From the NCBI GenBank assembly GCA_028023455.1, contig JAQFVV010012994.1:60001-124000 (forward strand): DNA of 64,000 nucleotides, read 5' to 3'. The stretch comes from Epiperipatus broadwayi (Eukaryota > Onychophora > Udeonychophora > Euonychophora > Peripatidae). Within the stretch, counting starts at the first letter, position 1. The number at the start of each line of letters is the position of its first letter. Below the pieces are notes generated by a model that made no database searches, was not told the DNA's origin, and was given only the letters and a program-made list of their open reading frames with translations. This document shows positions 11,501 to 23,300 of the stretch, one piece after another. The position numbers and the translations under genes are program-made.

Positions 11501-14500
11501 ATGGGTTTAAAAAATGAGTACTGCATCTACTCATAATTACATTGTTTAATCAATAAATTTTATAAAGCATTTCTAAATATATTCTAATATAAATTATTAG
11601 AATGATGAAAGTTGGTGTTCAAGTTTAATTATATACTGTAATCAAACTTTTATATAAAACTCAAAAAAATAAAACAATCAAATGATTAGTTGCTCAAGAG
11701 ATATGATGTTAGAGATCAAAAATAACTCCTACCTACGAATCTTCACCACTCAATCCATCATTTTACCATTACGCACAGCATAAAAAACAGTATTTAGTCA
11801 TCTAGGAGGTCACATGGTTTTTGAGCACTAGAGAAGATAGGATGAAATTGATCAAATTTCTAGTTTTTAAATAAGTCACTATTATTGTGCTAAACCATAT
11901 AGGAATCATTGTAATAACATTTATACTGATCAATCATGTTACTATAGAATAGTGACATCTATGGCAATCAAACTGCCATATTATTGTAATTGACATCTAT
12001 AATGATAAAGTTTATGCATTACTGCAGGTAAGTGATAATTAATTAATCACATTGATCAAACTTAATTACAGTGATCAATCTTAGTAATATTGCTGTAAAG
12101 TTTGTACACATATTGTGATTAGGCTTAGTATATATACTATTGAATAATGCCATTATCTATCAAGCTTGGTTACAGTACTGTAGAAAAGTGACAACTATGA
12201 TGATCAAGTTATTTCTAATGTAGATTAATAACATCTATAGTGACCAAGCTTAATCATATTATTCCGAGATCAGAGATGTATATGATGAAGCTTAGTCTAA
12301 TTATTGTAGAGACATGTATCTTGCCTCAGAATCTGTTTAAGGGGTAATATAAAAATCAAGAACAATAAGCTACATAGCTTTTAAGAGGAAGACCATTTAT
12401 TAGAAGAATGATCAGTTTATGCTATTCAAACTAATTCATAATAATATACATTTTAATAATCTCACAAGTTATCTATAACTATCGAGAAAAAAGAAGATTG
12501 CTTAAAAAATCTCTGAAAAACTAGTACAATAATAACTATATGTGAATGAAGCTACTTTTAAGTTGAAACAAAATTGTAGTTGTATTTGACAGTAGATTTT
12601 TTTTTTGACAGATTATTACTCAAGTTTTTTTATTATCCTTAGCTGAACTATGGTAAGACCAAAATCAAAAATTATCTATCATTCTTTCAACAATTTGGTA
12701 TCTTAATATGGTATTGCAAAACAATAAAATCAATTTTATTTTTTACATTAAATTTATCGACACAACTATTTTAAATACTATACTGGATTGAAAAGGTGTT
12801 ACTAACTGCACTAAACTGTTAGTTCAGTGATAAAATGAAATGATTGGAAGGCTAAAGGTTTCTGAATTAATTTCCAATTTAGAAAAATAAAAAAATAAAA
12901 TCTCATCATGGCTATACTAACAAAAAATCAGATAATCCTTAAGTTTATATTTCAACACAGAATGAAACGTTTTTTGTTTTAAAGAAAGAGCTGAGAAAAT
13001 ATTAATTCTTTCTTTTTCAAAAATTATTTATTTGATCATTTTTAATGGTCTTGGTCTAAAGTAGTAATCTGTATTAGAACTAAAAAAAAAAAAAGTCTTA
13101 GTTGATATTTATGAAATTATTCCAAAAAGGAATTGTCTCACTAGAATGAAAATCTAGATTTTATCCATATTAATGCTATAAACAATTTTATAATGAATTT
13201 CAAAAATGATTAAGAATGTCACTGTCTACATGCCCATACTATGTGGCTATCTATTATCATCAATGACAACAGATTGTTATTAGCAGTCATTTCAATTAAT
13301 TTATTTATTTCTTGTCCACAATAATAATAAAAGTAAAATAAGTTGTAAATTAACACATATAAAACATTTGTATTTTAAATGATTTGTTGGAAAAAAAGTC
13401 TATTGACTAAATTTATAAAAGAAGCACTTTGTTTAATAAAAAAACACATAGTTTACCATTTAACTCTTAACAATTATTATTCAATACAATGTTCAAATTT
13501 TGGTATTAGTAGAGTGTATGCATTACCATTAAGAGATCACCATATACATACCAATATAGCAAAGAAAAGGCTAATGACAAGTTTCATACAAAAAAATCTA
13601 AAAATAATTTATTTAGAAACAAATCTGAAAATAATACATTTAGAAACAAACATTGATTGAAAAACAAATAATTTCAATAAGTTATGAACAATGCAAAAAT
13701 TGCTGAAAAAATTTAATTAGCAATGATCGACAACATTAATTTAATTTCTTCTGAAGTGCTTGCATTGACGAGTTATTTGTTCACTAAAAGTATTATTTTC
13801 AGGTTTTATTTCTAAAAAAAATATTTTATTTTTATGTTTTAAAACACATTGTTTTCATGTTTTTTTAATATTTTTTATGAAAAATGTAAAATTTATTGAT
13901 TAGTTTTTTCTTAAGTATATTGATATGTCAATGGTATCTCATCAATGGGTAGAACATATATATTCTACTAGTACTGAAATTTTTTTATAAAGCTTTATTT
14001 ATGCTACATTACATATATATCTATCTGATTATAAACAGTATTTTTTTTAAAGGAAAAAAATATTTAAATTTTTGATATATTATTTTCAAAATTGTCTTTA
14101 TTTATTTATTTATTAAATGATTGTTGTTTGGAAGGTCATGCATCTAAAAGCTAATTTTTATTTTTAAGATTGCAATCTCTTTATTCATAAAAAAGATTAA
14201 ATATAACAAAATTATAATTTAAAAATTAGAACAAAGAAGTAATGAAACCTGATTTTAATTTTTTTTATCACAACTGAAGCATAATTTTAAAAATATTGTT
14301 AGTTTAAAACCTGAATATATATATTGCATTTATTTATTTATTTTTAAAATTTAAGAAGAAATGATTAAGATATTATTATAAATTATATTAAAAGCTATGC
14401 TATTATAATATATACATCACATAATAGCACTAGGTTTCAGTTTGTTTGTTTTTATGTACATTAATCAGTCTTTACATTGCTCCATTTTATTTTTTAGGGG

Positions 14501-14833
14501 GAAAAGGCAAATAAATGACTTCTTTTCATAGGGACTTTTTTTTGCCATTTTAATAAATTGCAACTGGATGTTTTACTTTAAAAAAAGAAAACTTCCAAAA
14601 AATTATATATATGTACATATATACCCTCACATAACCTTTATCATAAATTTATAAATACCTCCATTTAACTTCATATTTCTGAAACATATGAGCAGAGACA
14701 TCTTGAGGGGGATCATTTGTCTTTTTCAGATGCCTTTGTTTGTGTGTTTCAGGAGGGTGTGGTGAAACTATTATGTGTAAGGGATGAAGTGGAATTGCTC
14801 TATATATTTATGTTTAAAAATAACAGATACATT
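8550..14833. other. Intergenic DNA, mostly unrecognised
   Basis: AT-rich with many A/T runs and an ATA microsatellite at about 9390-9406. A SINE-like box B (GGGTTTGAATCTCAC, near 10031) and a tRNA-like relic near 12815-12880 (TAGTTCAGTGATA, then AAGGTTTCTGAATTAA) are weak. The degenerate minisatellite at 11.88-12.31 kb is listed separately. No exon was supported. Confidence 0.4.
11880..12315. repeat. Degenerate minisatellite, about 45-60 bp period
   Basis: A loosely repeated unit can be followed about seven times: a GTGACATCTATG-like start, then a GATCAAGCTT-like middle, then a TAATCATATTACTGTAG-like end. Clear members start near 11952, 11990, 12188, 12226 and 12265. Copies are heavily diverged and the spacing drifts, so the array is old. 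Confidence 0.5.
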
Positions 14834-14841
14834 AAAATTTT

Positions 14842-15825
14842 GGTAACGGTTTACTTTAGCGACCACATCATAAAAATCATGTTCGTCCTCTAGTTTTCAA
14901 AATTAGAAGTAAATTATTATTAGAAAATCTTACGTATGCTACTATATTACAATTACATTAAAATTTATTCAAATGTAAAAAAAAAATATTTACCATTTTA
15001 AAGAAGTTAAAATAATTACACTAGATTAATTAAAAGGTTAATTAGTTTAAATTATTTGAAACTTAAGAATTTAAACTATCCACATTTATAACTTAAGAAT
15101 TTAAACTATCTAGATTTATAGCACTTATTACAAAAAAAACATTCTCTGGGTTCAAAAATTTGAATTACACGCACGTGTACAGTTTTATAGTGACCATCAA
15201 ATGGCTTGCAAAAAGACACTTTCTGAAGAATTACGCCATGTGCCAACAGTGCGGTGTTCGTTGGTGATGTATTCTGCAGGCAAAGATGGGTGTAGATGGC
15301 AATGCAGAATATGTCGTTGGCGCAGCACTATCAGAAAGGGGTCTTTCTTTTCCCCAAGGCATTTGTCTCTGGGAACAATTATAAATATAGTGTATTTTTG
15401 GTGGCATAATTTGCCCCAATAATACATTGTGCATGAGACCGGCGTCAGCAAAAAATAGTCATTGACTGGGCTACTTTTTGCCGTGAAGACCAAGACATAT
15501 ATACCCAGAATATTGAAAATATGTGAATGAGAGCGAAGCGTAAGCTGAAATTCCAATCTCGTACCAGCAGAGCTTTATTTTCATCGTACCTCCAAGAATT
15601 TGCCTTCCGCACTGCTGCCTTTTTCTCCAACTTCCTAGTATGCATAGGACAGAATTATGCTTAAAAAGATAAATGATTTTTTTTTTTTATTATCTTTTAC
15701 GTTTTAATAAATATTTACTGTAATTATAATATAGGAGCATAGTACGTAAGATTTTAGAATATGTTAGTTCTAATTTTAAAAACTAGAGGGCGAATATGAT
15801 GTGGTCATTAAAGCAAACCGTTACC
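14842..15825 (+). mobile_element. Merlin-type DNA transposon (984 bp)
   Basis: Perfect 8-bp target duplications, aaaatttt, lie at 14834-14841 and 15826-15833. The element begins GGTAACGGTTT and ends in its inverse. The inverted termini extend inward for roughly 130 bp with small differences, including the shared stretch CCTCTAGTTTT. Inside is a plus-strand reading frame related to IS1016/IS1595-type transposases, the hallmark of the Merlin superfamily, which also makes 8- to 9-bp duplications. Two 30-bp direct repeats (about 15057 and 15090) lie inside the left part. The transposase is broken, so the copy is non-autonomous now. Confidence 0.87.
15201..15640 (+). pseudogene. Merlin transposase, frameshifted
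   Basis: The open frame 15201-15422 carries the C-terminal half of an N-terminal zinc ribbon and what follows it: DGCRWQCRICRWRSTIRKGS, then FFSPRHLSLGTIINIVYFWW, matching the C-x2-C, 'RxGSFF', 'LSL' pattern of ISXO2/IS1595-like transposases. After a stop and frame change it resumes with a GVSKK-like helix and IDWATFCRED, the conserved W-x2-FCRE block. Little of the catalytic DDE part is left; the remaining DNA is already the right inverted terminus. It is probably a deletion derivative with one or more frameshifts. Family assignment rests on these motifs plus the 8-bp duplication. Confidence 0.8.
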
Positions 15826-15833
15826 AAAATTTT

Positions 15834-17285
15834 TAACTGAAATTTAAAGTTTAAGACTGCAAGATAAGTTTAATAAATGATTAATAATAATCATTAACAT
15901 ATTTATTTAAAGTAGTTGATGTTAAAGTGTGGTTAAAGAAAATTTGACACTTGTAAATCAAAGTGCAATATATATATAATTAAAAATTCTTTAATACCAC
16001 AAATGATGGAAAACTGATTATGTACTATAGGTAATTATTATATAAATATGTTTCTATGTGATATTAACTTTATTGCTCTTTTTCTGTTAATTCTGAAAAT
16101 ATATGATTACTTTCATTAATTGTTTTTATTACAATATCTATTTAAAAGTTTTACATCTTTTATAAAATGCACATTCTGATTTGTGATTAGTGATGTTAGA
16201 GTTTGACACAGCTAATAAAGAGATTCCTTCTATCAGCCTTATATTGGTATAATTCATAATTCAGAAGATAGTTATTACATAATATTTTAGCTAAATAATG
16301 AGCTATTAGAAGGTGCTTAAATCCCCTCGCTCATTTATAAGAAAGCTTGTCTGAGGCTATGAAAAGAAATTCATGATTTTGTTTAAGAAGAAGCTATTTT
16401 ATATTACATCATTAATATAATACTAAGTACATATATTTACCCATATCAATCAAAACTTTTAAAGTAAAAATATTGTACATGGATAGAATTTGCAATTCTA
16501 AATGGTAATGTTTTCAATCTGCAACATTGTTATATATTTGCTTAAAGTAAAACAAGTTTTTAAAGTCATTAATGTGCAGTAATTCTACCAGAATGAAGGC
16601 AATTCATTATATATATAATTATTTCAGGTATTAAACTTCATAAAATGAATACATGATTTTTTTTTCCAATTTATATTTTACATTTTGAAATTGTTATTAA
16701 TAATTCAACCTAAGATAATTATTTAAATAATGATATTATATATGTTAATAAATGTTTAGCCCAGAATAAGAATGACTCAATCAATAGCTAAAGATCTTTG
16801 GATCTTTAATCTGGTTGAATAAAAAGTTCATATCTGCCATTTTGATACTCTGATGTCACTGACTTCTTGAACAATAAGTTGTTGTTTTTTTTTTTTTTTT
16901 TAAGAACATAAATAAGTGTTCAATTATGATTTTTGAAAAATGTATCTCCTCTCTTTATTATTTGTCAACTTTTATAATAAAAAAAAATAATATAACAATA
17001 AGCTTGACTTTTAACTTTTGGCTTTTCCTTACTAAATATATAATGTTTTGTACTAAAAAAAATTCACTTAAATTTATCAATATAGAGAGTACAATTTTAT
17101 GTTAAAATATTTACAAATAATTGAAAAAAAAGAATATATAAATAAAAATTATACATCACCTCTCCTATTAATTATGTTCTAGTTTGCAAAACAAGATTAA
17201 TAACAAAATGATATCTGCATAACTAATCACTGTACAAACTATGTTAATTTACTTATTTTCAGTATTTAAGTAGATAATAAAAAAA
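15834..17285. other. FHIP1 3' flank / untranslated region
   Basis: This lies directly downstream of the minus-strand FHIP1 stop codon and should contain its 3' untranslated region. Several TTTATT strings (AATAAA on the minus strand), for example near 16957, could serve as polyadenylation signals; none stands out. Otherwise it is AT-rich, with no further gene. Confidence 0.4.
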
Positions 17286-17388
17286 CTATGTTGGAATGGC
17301 ATGATGTTTAACGCAAGCAATCGCAGCCAATTCCTTACAAAACTCTTCAAGTACGATGACTCCTTCTAATAAATTACAACTGTTTACA
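17286..17388 (-). CDS. FHIP1: FHIP1 terminal coding exon
   Basis: It completes the split Ser codon, then encodes [20 protein letters not shown] and [13 protein letters not shown] before a TAG stop at 17286-17288. LLEG[17 protein letters not shown] is the signature C-terminus of FHIP1 proteins, so the protein ends where the family normally ends. The acceptor is ATTTCAG. Confidence 0.95.
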
Positions 17389-20300
17389 CTGAAATAAAAA
17401 AAAAAATAAAAACAATTAGTACATTGTATTCTCCATCCCCATTTAACACAACTTAAAATTCAAACTTTTTACCTGGCAGTATCTTCTACTTCACCCGTTA
17501 ATTGTTTTCTAGTGGCCATAAGTTTTTTACGAAAATCAGGAATTCTGTTTAGTCTTGGTTGGAGATCATTTACAACCTAATAACAAAAAATAATTTTTAA
17601 ATAATTGTGTTGTTAAATATTGACCTATTTCATATTACTGCTATATTGTAAAGTCATATATATTATGGAATATGCAGTGATCCATTTGATAAATTAGCTT
17701 AATGCCAAATACACAATCATAATTTTTAATTCTGAAGATTTCCCATTCTTTCTACAGTACAATAATTTCTTAAAGATTACAAATATTTAAATAGATACAT
17801 TTTTTTCTAGAATGCAAGAAATTAAATATGATGGCTAGTTAATATAATGTTAATGTTCAATGAAAACAAGATTTAGTGAGTAATACTTTGGAGTTGATGG
17901 TTAGATTTATATTCTGCAAATAATTTTTATTTTAGCCAAAAAAAAACCATGATGTTGGAATATTAAATCCATAATATACACATATAATAATATGCTCTGC
18001 TTATCTAAATTAGAAAGTTGTGATAATTGAATCTGCAAGAAAAATATAACTGCTCTTCTAACTTCATAAGATAGTTAATAAGTGAATAAAAATTTATGTG
18101 ATAGAAAAAATATATATCATTAGGGATTATAAAATGTTTTTCTATTAATATCCTTTCAGTACATATTATTTTTTAAATCCAAAATGTTTCGAAAAAATTA
18201 GATGCCTGAAGATAAAAAATAAATTTAAAAAATAAAATATTTGTTAATATTTATTATAAGAAAAAATAAAGATTGCTAAATTAAAAAAAAAAAAACACAA
18301 TTGAGGGTGGAAAGAGTTTTTTTTTTTTTTTAAAAAAAAAAAATGTGTTGAGAAAAAATAAGAGTGATTAAAAACAAAGAATTAATTAAATTCAGTAGCA
18401 AAGACATTACTTGGAGAAAAAACAAAGAATGAAAAACGATTAGTTGACTAAATAGACTTAATAAATAAAGACAAAAATGTAATATACTTCAAATAAAAAA
18501 ACAAGATTCAAAGGCCAAATCTGGGTTTTATACAAGGTAAGAAATATGAGGGAGTGATCAGTTTTAAATCTAATTAATTTTTCTTTTTTTTTGAAAAGTT
18601 ATTGAATATTACTTTAGCCATTTTAGCATTTATCTTTAGTTCTTATTATAATCGAATAGCTTTTATATTATTTTCCGAAGCACTATTTTCAAAAATATTT
18701 ATGCAAAATTTTGATTTAAATAATCATTTATTTTTATTCCTTTAGATTTCCATTTTAATAAACAACATTTCATGTAAAAATTTTTGAAAAGAATCAGCCT
18801 GCCTTACACTATTATCATGATCAGTTTTTTTGATATTAACATCATAATCCAATCACTGTTATTGCACTTTCATAAGTATTTTGGATTCATGTTTTGCTAT
18901 TCCAAAGCTTTAAATCATCCTTGAAATAGTTATAAAGTCAAATGCCTTTCATAATCTACAAATCTAATGCAAACAGCAATTTCACACTCATTGTTTTTTG
19001 CAATAACTAATTTCATGATATACGTGTGATTTACTGTGCTATGTTATAATCACTTTTACATCCAGCTTATTTTTTTGGTTGGTTTGAGTTCTATGTTCTC
19101 TGTAGATGAGATAATTTCTAATAATTTTTTCACTTCTTAAGTATGTTAATACTATTACCATACTTTTTTAATCATTATCTTTTATACATTTGATATACAA
19201 TTATGCTAACAATTTCTTTACCCACTTCTTTAAAGATATTGACAATGATTCCATCATTTCCTATATATTTTTCATAATTTAACTTCTTTAAAATATTTGG
19301 CATTTTGCAACTTGTAAAGACTATTTTGTTTCTTGTTCTTTGTTATTATATAGACTCTTTGCAGAACTCTTCCACATATTTTATGATATTGTTACTCTTA
19401 AATAATAGTGTCATCTTTTCTTTTTTAAAGCTTTTCTTGCAATTCAAGTTACATTTTCTAATATTTCAATACAAGCATAATTCATATACTTGAAGTTTGG
19501 ATGTAATTATAGGGGGATTTGAACACAGACTTTCAAATTTCCTTCAGCTATCCAATCTATCTCATATAACTGATTCACATGACCACAAACATGTGAAAAA
19601 ATAAACAAACTTCAATATGCATTTCATACTGAACGATTCATTAGTTGATTCATATAGAGTGGATAGCTGAAGGGAGTTTGAAAGTCTGTGATCAAATACC
19701 ATATAATTTCCTAATATACATGATTCTTTTAAATAGATCAATTAAAAATATTTCTATATTCTTCCTTTTCTTGTAGTGATGCGACATAAAGATCTATTTT
19801 AAATTCATTGTAATATTTCTGAAAATTAGAAATATCAATTGTTATTTTTTAATAGCTTTAGTCTATCTAGTTTTGTATTAATATATATCTTACATCTTAT
19901 TAAGTGATAATCATTTCCTAAGATAACTATTAGTATTTTGAAATGCATTATTTTCTGGGGCCAAATATAATACAATTCTGTTGTATCTTTTTTTTTTGGA
20001 TGTTTCTATGACTATTTTAAAAAAAAATATCATAATATGCAGACTTCTTTTTCGAAAAATTTCACAAATCTCTGTACTCTTTTACTTCTATTTCCATAAT
20101 CAAATTTACCCACAGCACTTATCGTCTTTCAATTATTTCCAATTCTAATATGAAAACTTTCCATGACAATTTTAAAATGTTTTATCTGATAAAAAGAATT
20201 CTGTATATCTATATAAAAATACTCTACTTATCATCAAAATGAAAATTTGCACCATAAATCTGAATCGTCTATATTCGATATCTTTTATTAAATTGAATAA

Positions 20301-23300
20301 ATAATATTACCACTCTATCTAATATATAGTCAATCTCCATAATATTGTTCATTCATAATTTTATTTGTAATGGAGAATCCCACTCTATTTGTGCTTCCAC
20401 TATTTATGTCTTTATAACAAAATACATGTCCACTTTTCAAATTAATTATCCTTTCATATTTTTTACAAACTTCAACAAAGTCTGATAATGTCACATTTCA
20501 TATTATATACTTCTTTCAACTTATGCAATCTTCCTTCACTTGAAAGTAATCTACAGTTTCAGATACTAAATGAAAGGTTGTCAATGAATGACAACTGGTC
20601 ACCCAGCATTCTTTGTAGAAATAGTAAGCACATTGATTAATGAAATTTATGTAAAGTTCTCTTAAATTTAAAATATTATTATTATCATGAATGTGCATGT
20701 ATGTGAGTGCATAATTGAGATACATATAAAAGCATCTTACTTGGATTCAGTTAAACAAATAAAGGTAAATAAAATATATTTATTAAAATGAATATTAGTA
20801 GAAGATCTATGTAAGATTGCTTAAAATTAAAGCAAAAGAGTTTGACATAATTATATATTCTTTCTTTAAAAAAAAAAAAATAATTTGATCAGATTTAACT
20901 GATTAAAAAAAAAAAAGAATCTGATTAGAAACTATAATTAAAAGATAAAAGAAGTCTCCAATTTATTCTGTAGTTTTAGATACTGATCTATTGTAGATTT
21001 TTAATTTTAAAAAAATTGTAAAAGAATTAATAAGAGAGAGAATAAAAAAAGGAGACAGTTTTCATTAGTCTGGATTAGAGAGTTTAGTTCTGATTCTAGG
21101 AAAAGAGCAGAAGAAACTTTTTTTTTTTGCTTTTGTGAAATCTAATGTGGCTAAAAAATATATCGCAGTTTGTAAAATTATGCTACTGTAGTTTATAGAA
21201 TATTAATCATTTTTGCCAGAAACAGAACATTTGCTTTATGGAATACAAGAATTATTTGTTGATAGGCAGAAATTGTGCAGTGCTAATTAATCTAAAGTTT
21301 GCCAATTCGCTATAAATTGTATAGACTTCTGGAAATTTCTCTGAAGAAAGAATGTGTGACCCTATCATAATTTTGAAAAGAACATTTAAAATGAAACAAG
21401 TTCACAGAAAAACATCAGAAGTTTTCCCCCCATTCTGATCAGTAATGGAAGTTCTTAAAATAAAAAATACCATGGTATGGTAATAATATTCATTGTGAAA
21501 CTTTAAAAAAAAAAAACAATATAGAGAAAATACCTTAAGTCAGTACAATCTGATCAATCTATTAGAATTAATTTCGTATATATGTATTAGTTGCTAAGTT
21601 ACTTTTATCTATTTATTTTTTATATGCTTAGCTTAGCTTCAACTTTGTATGTTTGTGTATGCGTTAGTTAATTAATTAATCGTAACTTAAACAAATTGTT
21701 AGTTTTTCAAAATGTAAGTTATCAGTATCATTTATTTTATTTAATAGCTTGCATTTCAAATGTTTTCCAATAGCACTTGTTAGTTCTATGTTTATTATTA
21801 AAAAATGTATGTTTTAATTAGTGAGAATGTTTAACCACTGAGCAAATGAAGGATTGTTCTCGTAAATTGAAGGATCATAGGCTGATAATGCATGCCTTTT
21901 TATTTAAATGAGTTGTAAAACTATTTCCAATCACTAGTGTTGATTTTGGAAGGTGATTGGGAAATATAACCTGTTTTAGGTTCAAACATCTCCATTATTA
22001 TCAACTTTATATATAAAGTTTTATGAAAGTTACATTGATTAGTCATATTTAAAGTGAATCCTTCAAGATTGCGATACAATAAAATGATGACCAAGTGTGA
22101 CAGGATTAATTCATTTTTACCTCAGAATTCAGGACAAAAATGATTTCCTAATGTGTGGGTTGATAATATATCTATATAAGAGCACACCTGAAAAATATTA
22201 AATATAAAAAAAAGTGTCTAAATTTTAATAAATGTATAAATAAAATATAATTTTTTTTAATACATTGTAGTTTTATTATTTATACGTTATGGTACTGCCA
22301 TGTGTATGTGCCTGAATAATATATATATATGTGTGTGTGTATATAAAGTTTATTAAAATAAGTGCTTTGAAATAGGAAAACAGTGTTATTTGGAATGGAA
22401 GTTGAGACTGGCACTTGAGTTAATTATAAGAACTAGTTAGTGAGTAATAACATTAGGGCATACACAGTGAGAGAGTTATGTAGGCAAAAGGGTTAAAATC
22501 CGCATAGATATGAGTTCAAGCAAGTTTAAATATTTATGGACAGGTTTGCATGTTTATGGTAAGGATTGGTGTAATAAATTATATATTTGAATTTTTATAA
22601 TAGTAATAATTATTGTTTCTTTAGCCCTTGCATAAGCCGAATAAATAAGAGTAATAGACATAAATTAAATAATCACAAGATAAAAAAAATGGAAAAAGAG
22701 TCAACCATAGACAAACCAGTGATGCAAGAGGAAGAACAGTCATAGCTGGAACAAACAAAAATTAAATCTGCTGAAGCAACACCACCCACTGTTGACATGA
22801 AAATGTTGTATGACTTAATAAATGAGTGGCAACGAAAAATTGATGTTAAGTTTGAGGAAATTCACCAAATAAATAGTAAAGAAATAAGAGTAGGATACCA
22901 AAGATTCTGTGAGAAAGGAGGAAAGATTTAGTCAATCGAGACAAAAGCAAGAGGAGTATAGTGAAAAGGGAAAAAATATAAATAACCAAGTAATAATAGA
23001 GATTGAGACACCAGTAAATGAAATACAAGAAAATGTAGAAAACGTAACTGTAAAGTTAAGTGATGTAAAAATTGATGGCAAAAAAAGAATAGATGAGAGT
23101 CAGCAATTAGCCGAATCACTAAGTGCACTGGATACAAATATGCATGGCTAGTCAAGTAGGCAGTACGAAAATCTTCTAACCAAGTTGAAGAGAGAACAGA
23201 TAAAGGAAATAAAAGCAGATATGATACATCAGCTTGGCAAAATAAAAGCTGAATAAGAAAGGACAAAGAGGAAATGGAGAACACAAAACTGGAAGACCTG

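Larger units (their letters stand above)
17577..22680. other. FHIP1 intron, left half
   Basis: Intronic DNA, AT-rich with many homopolymer runs. The inverted SINE pair at 19.5-19.7 kb is the only clear structure. A box-B-like TAGGTTCAAACATCTCC near 21978 and a short TG microsatellite near 22330 are minor. No exon is seen in either strand. Confidence 0.45.
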
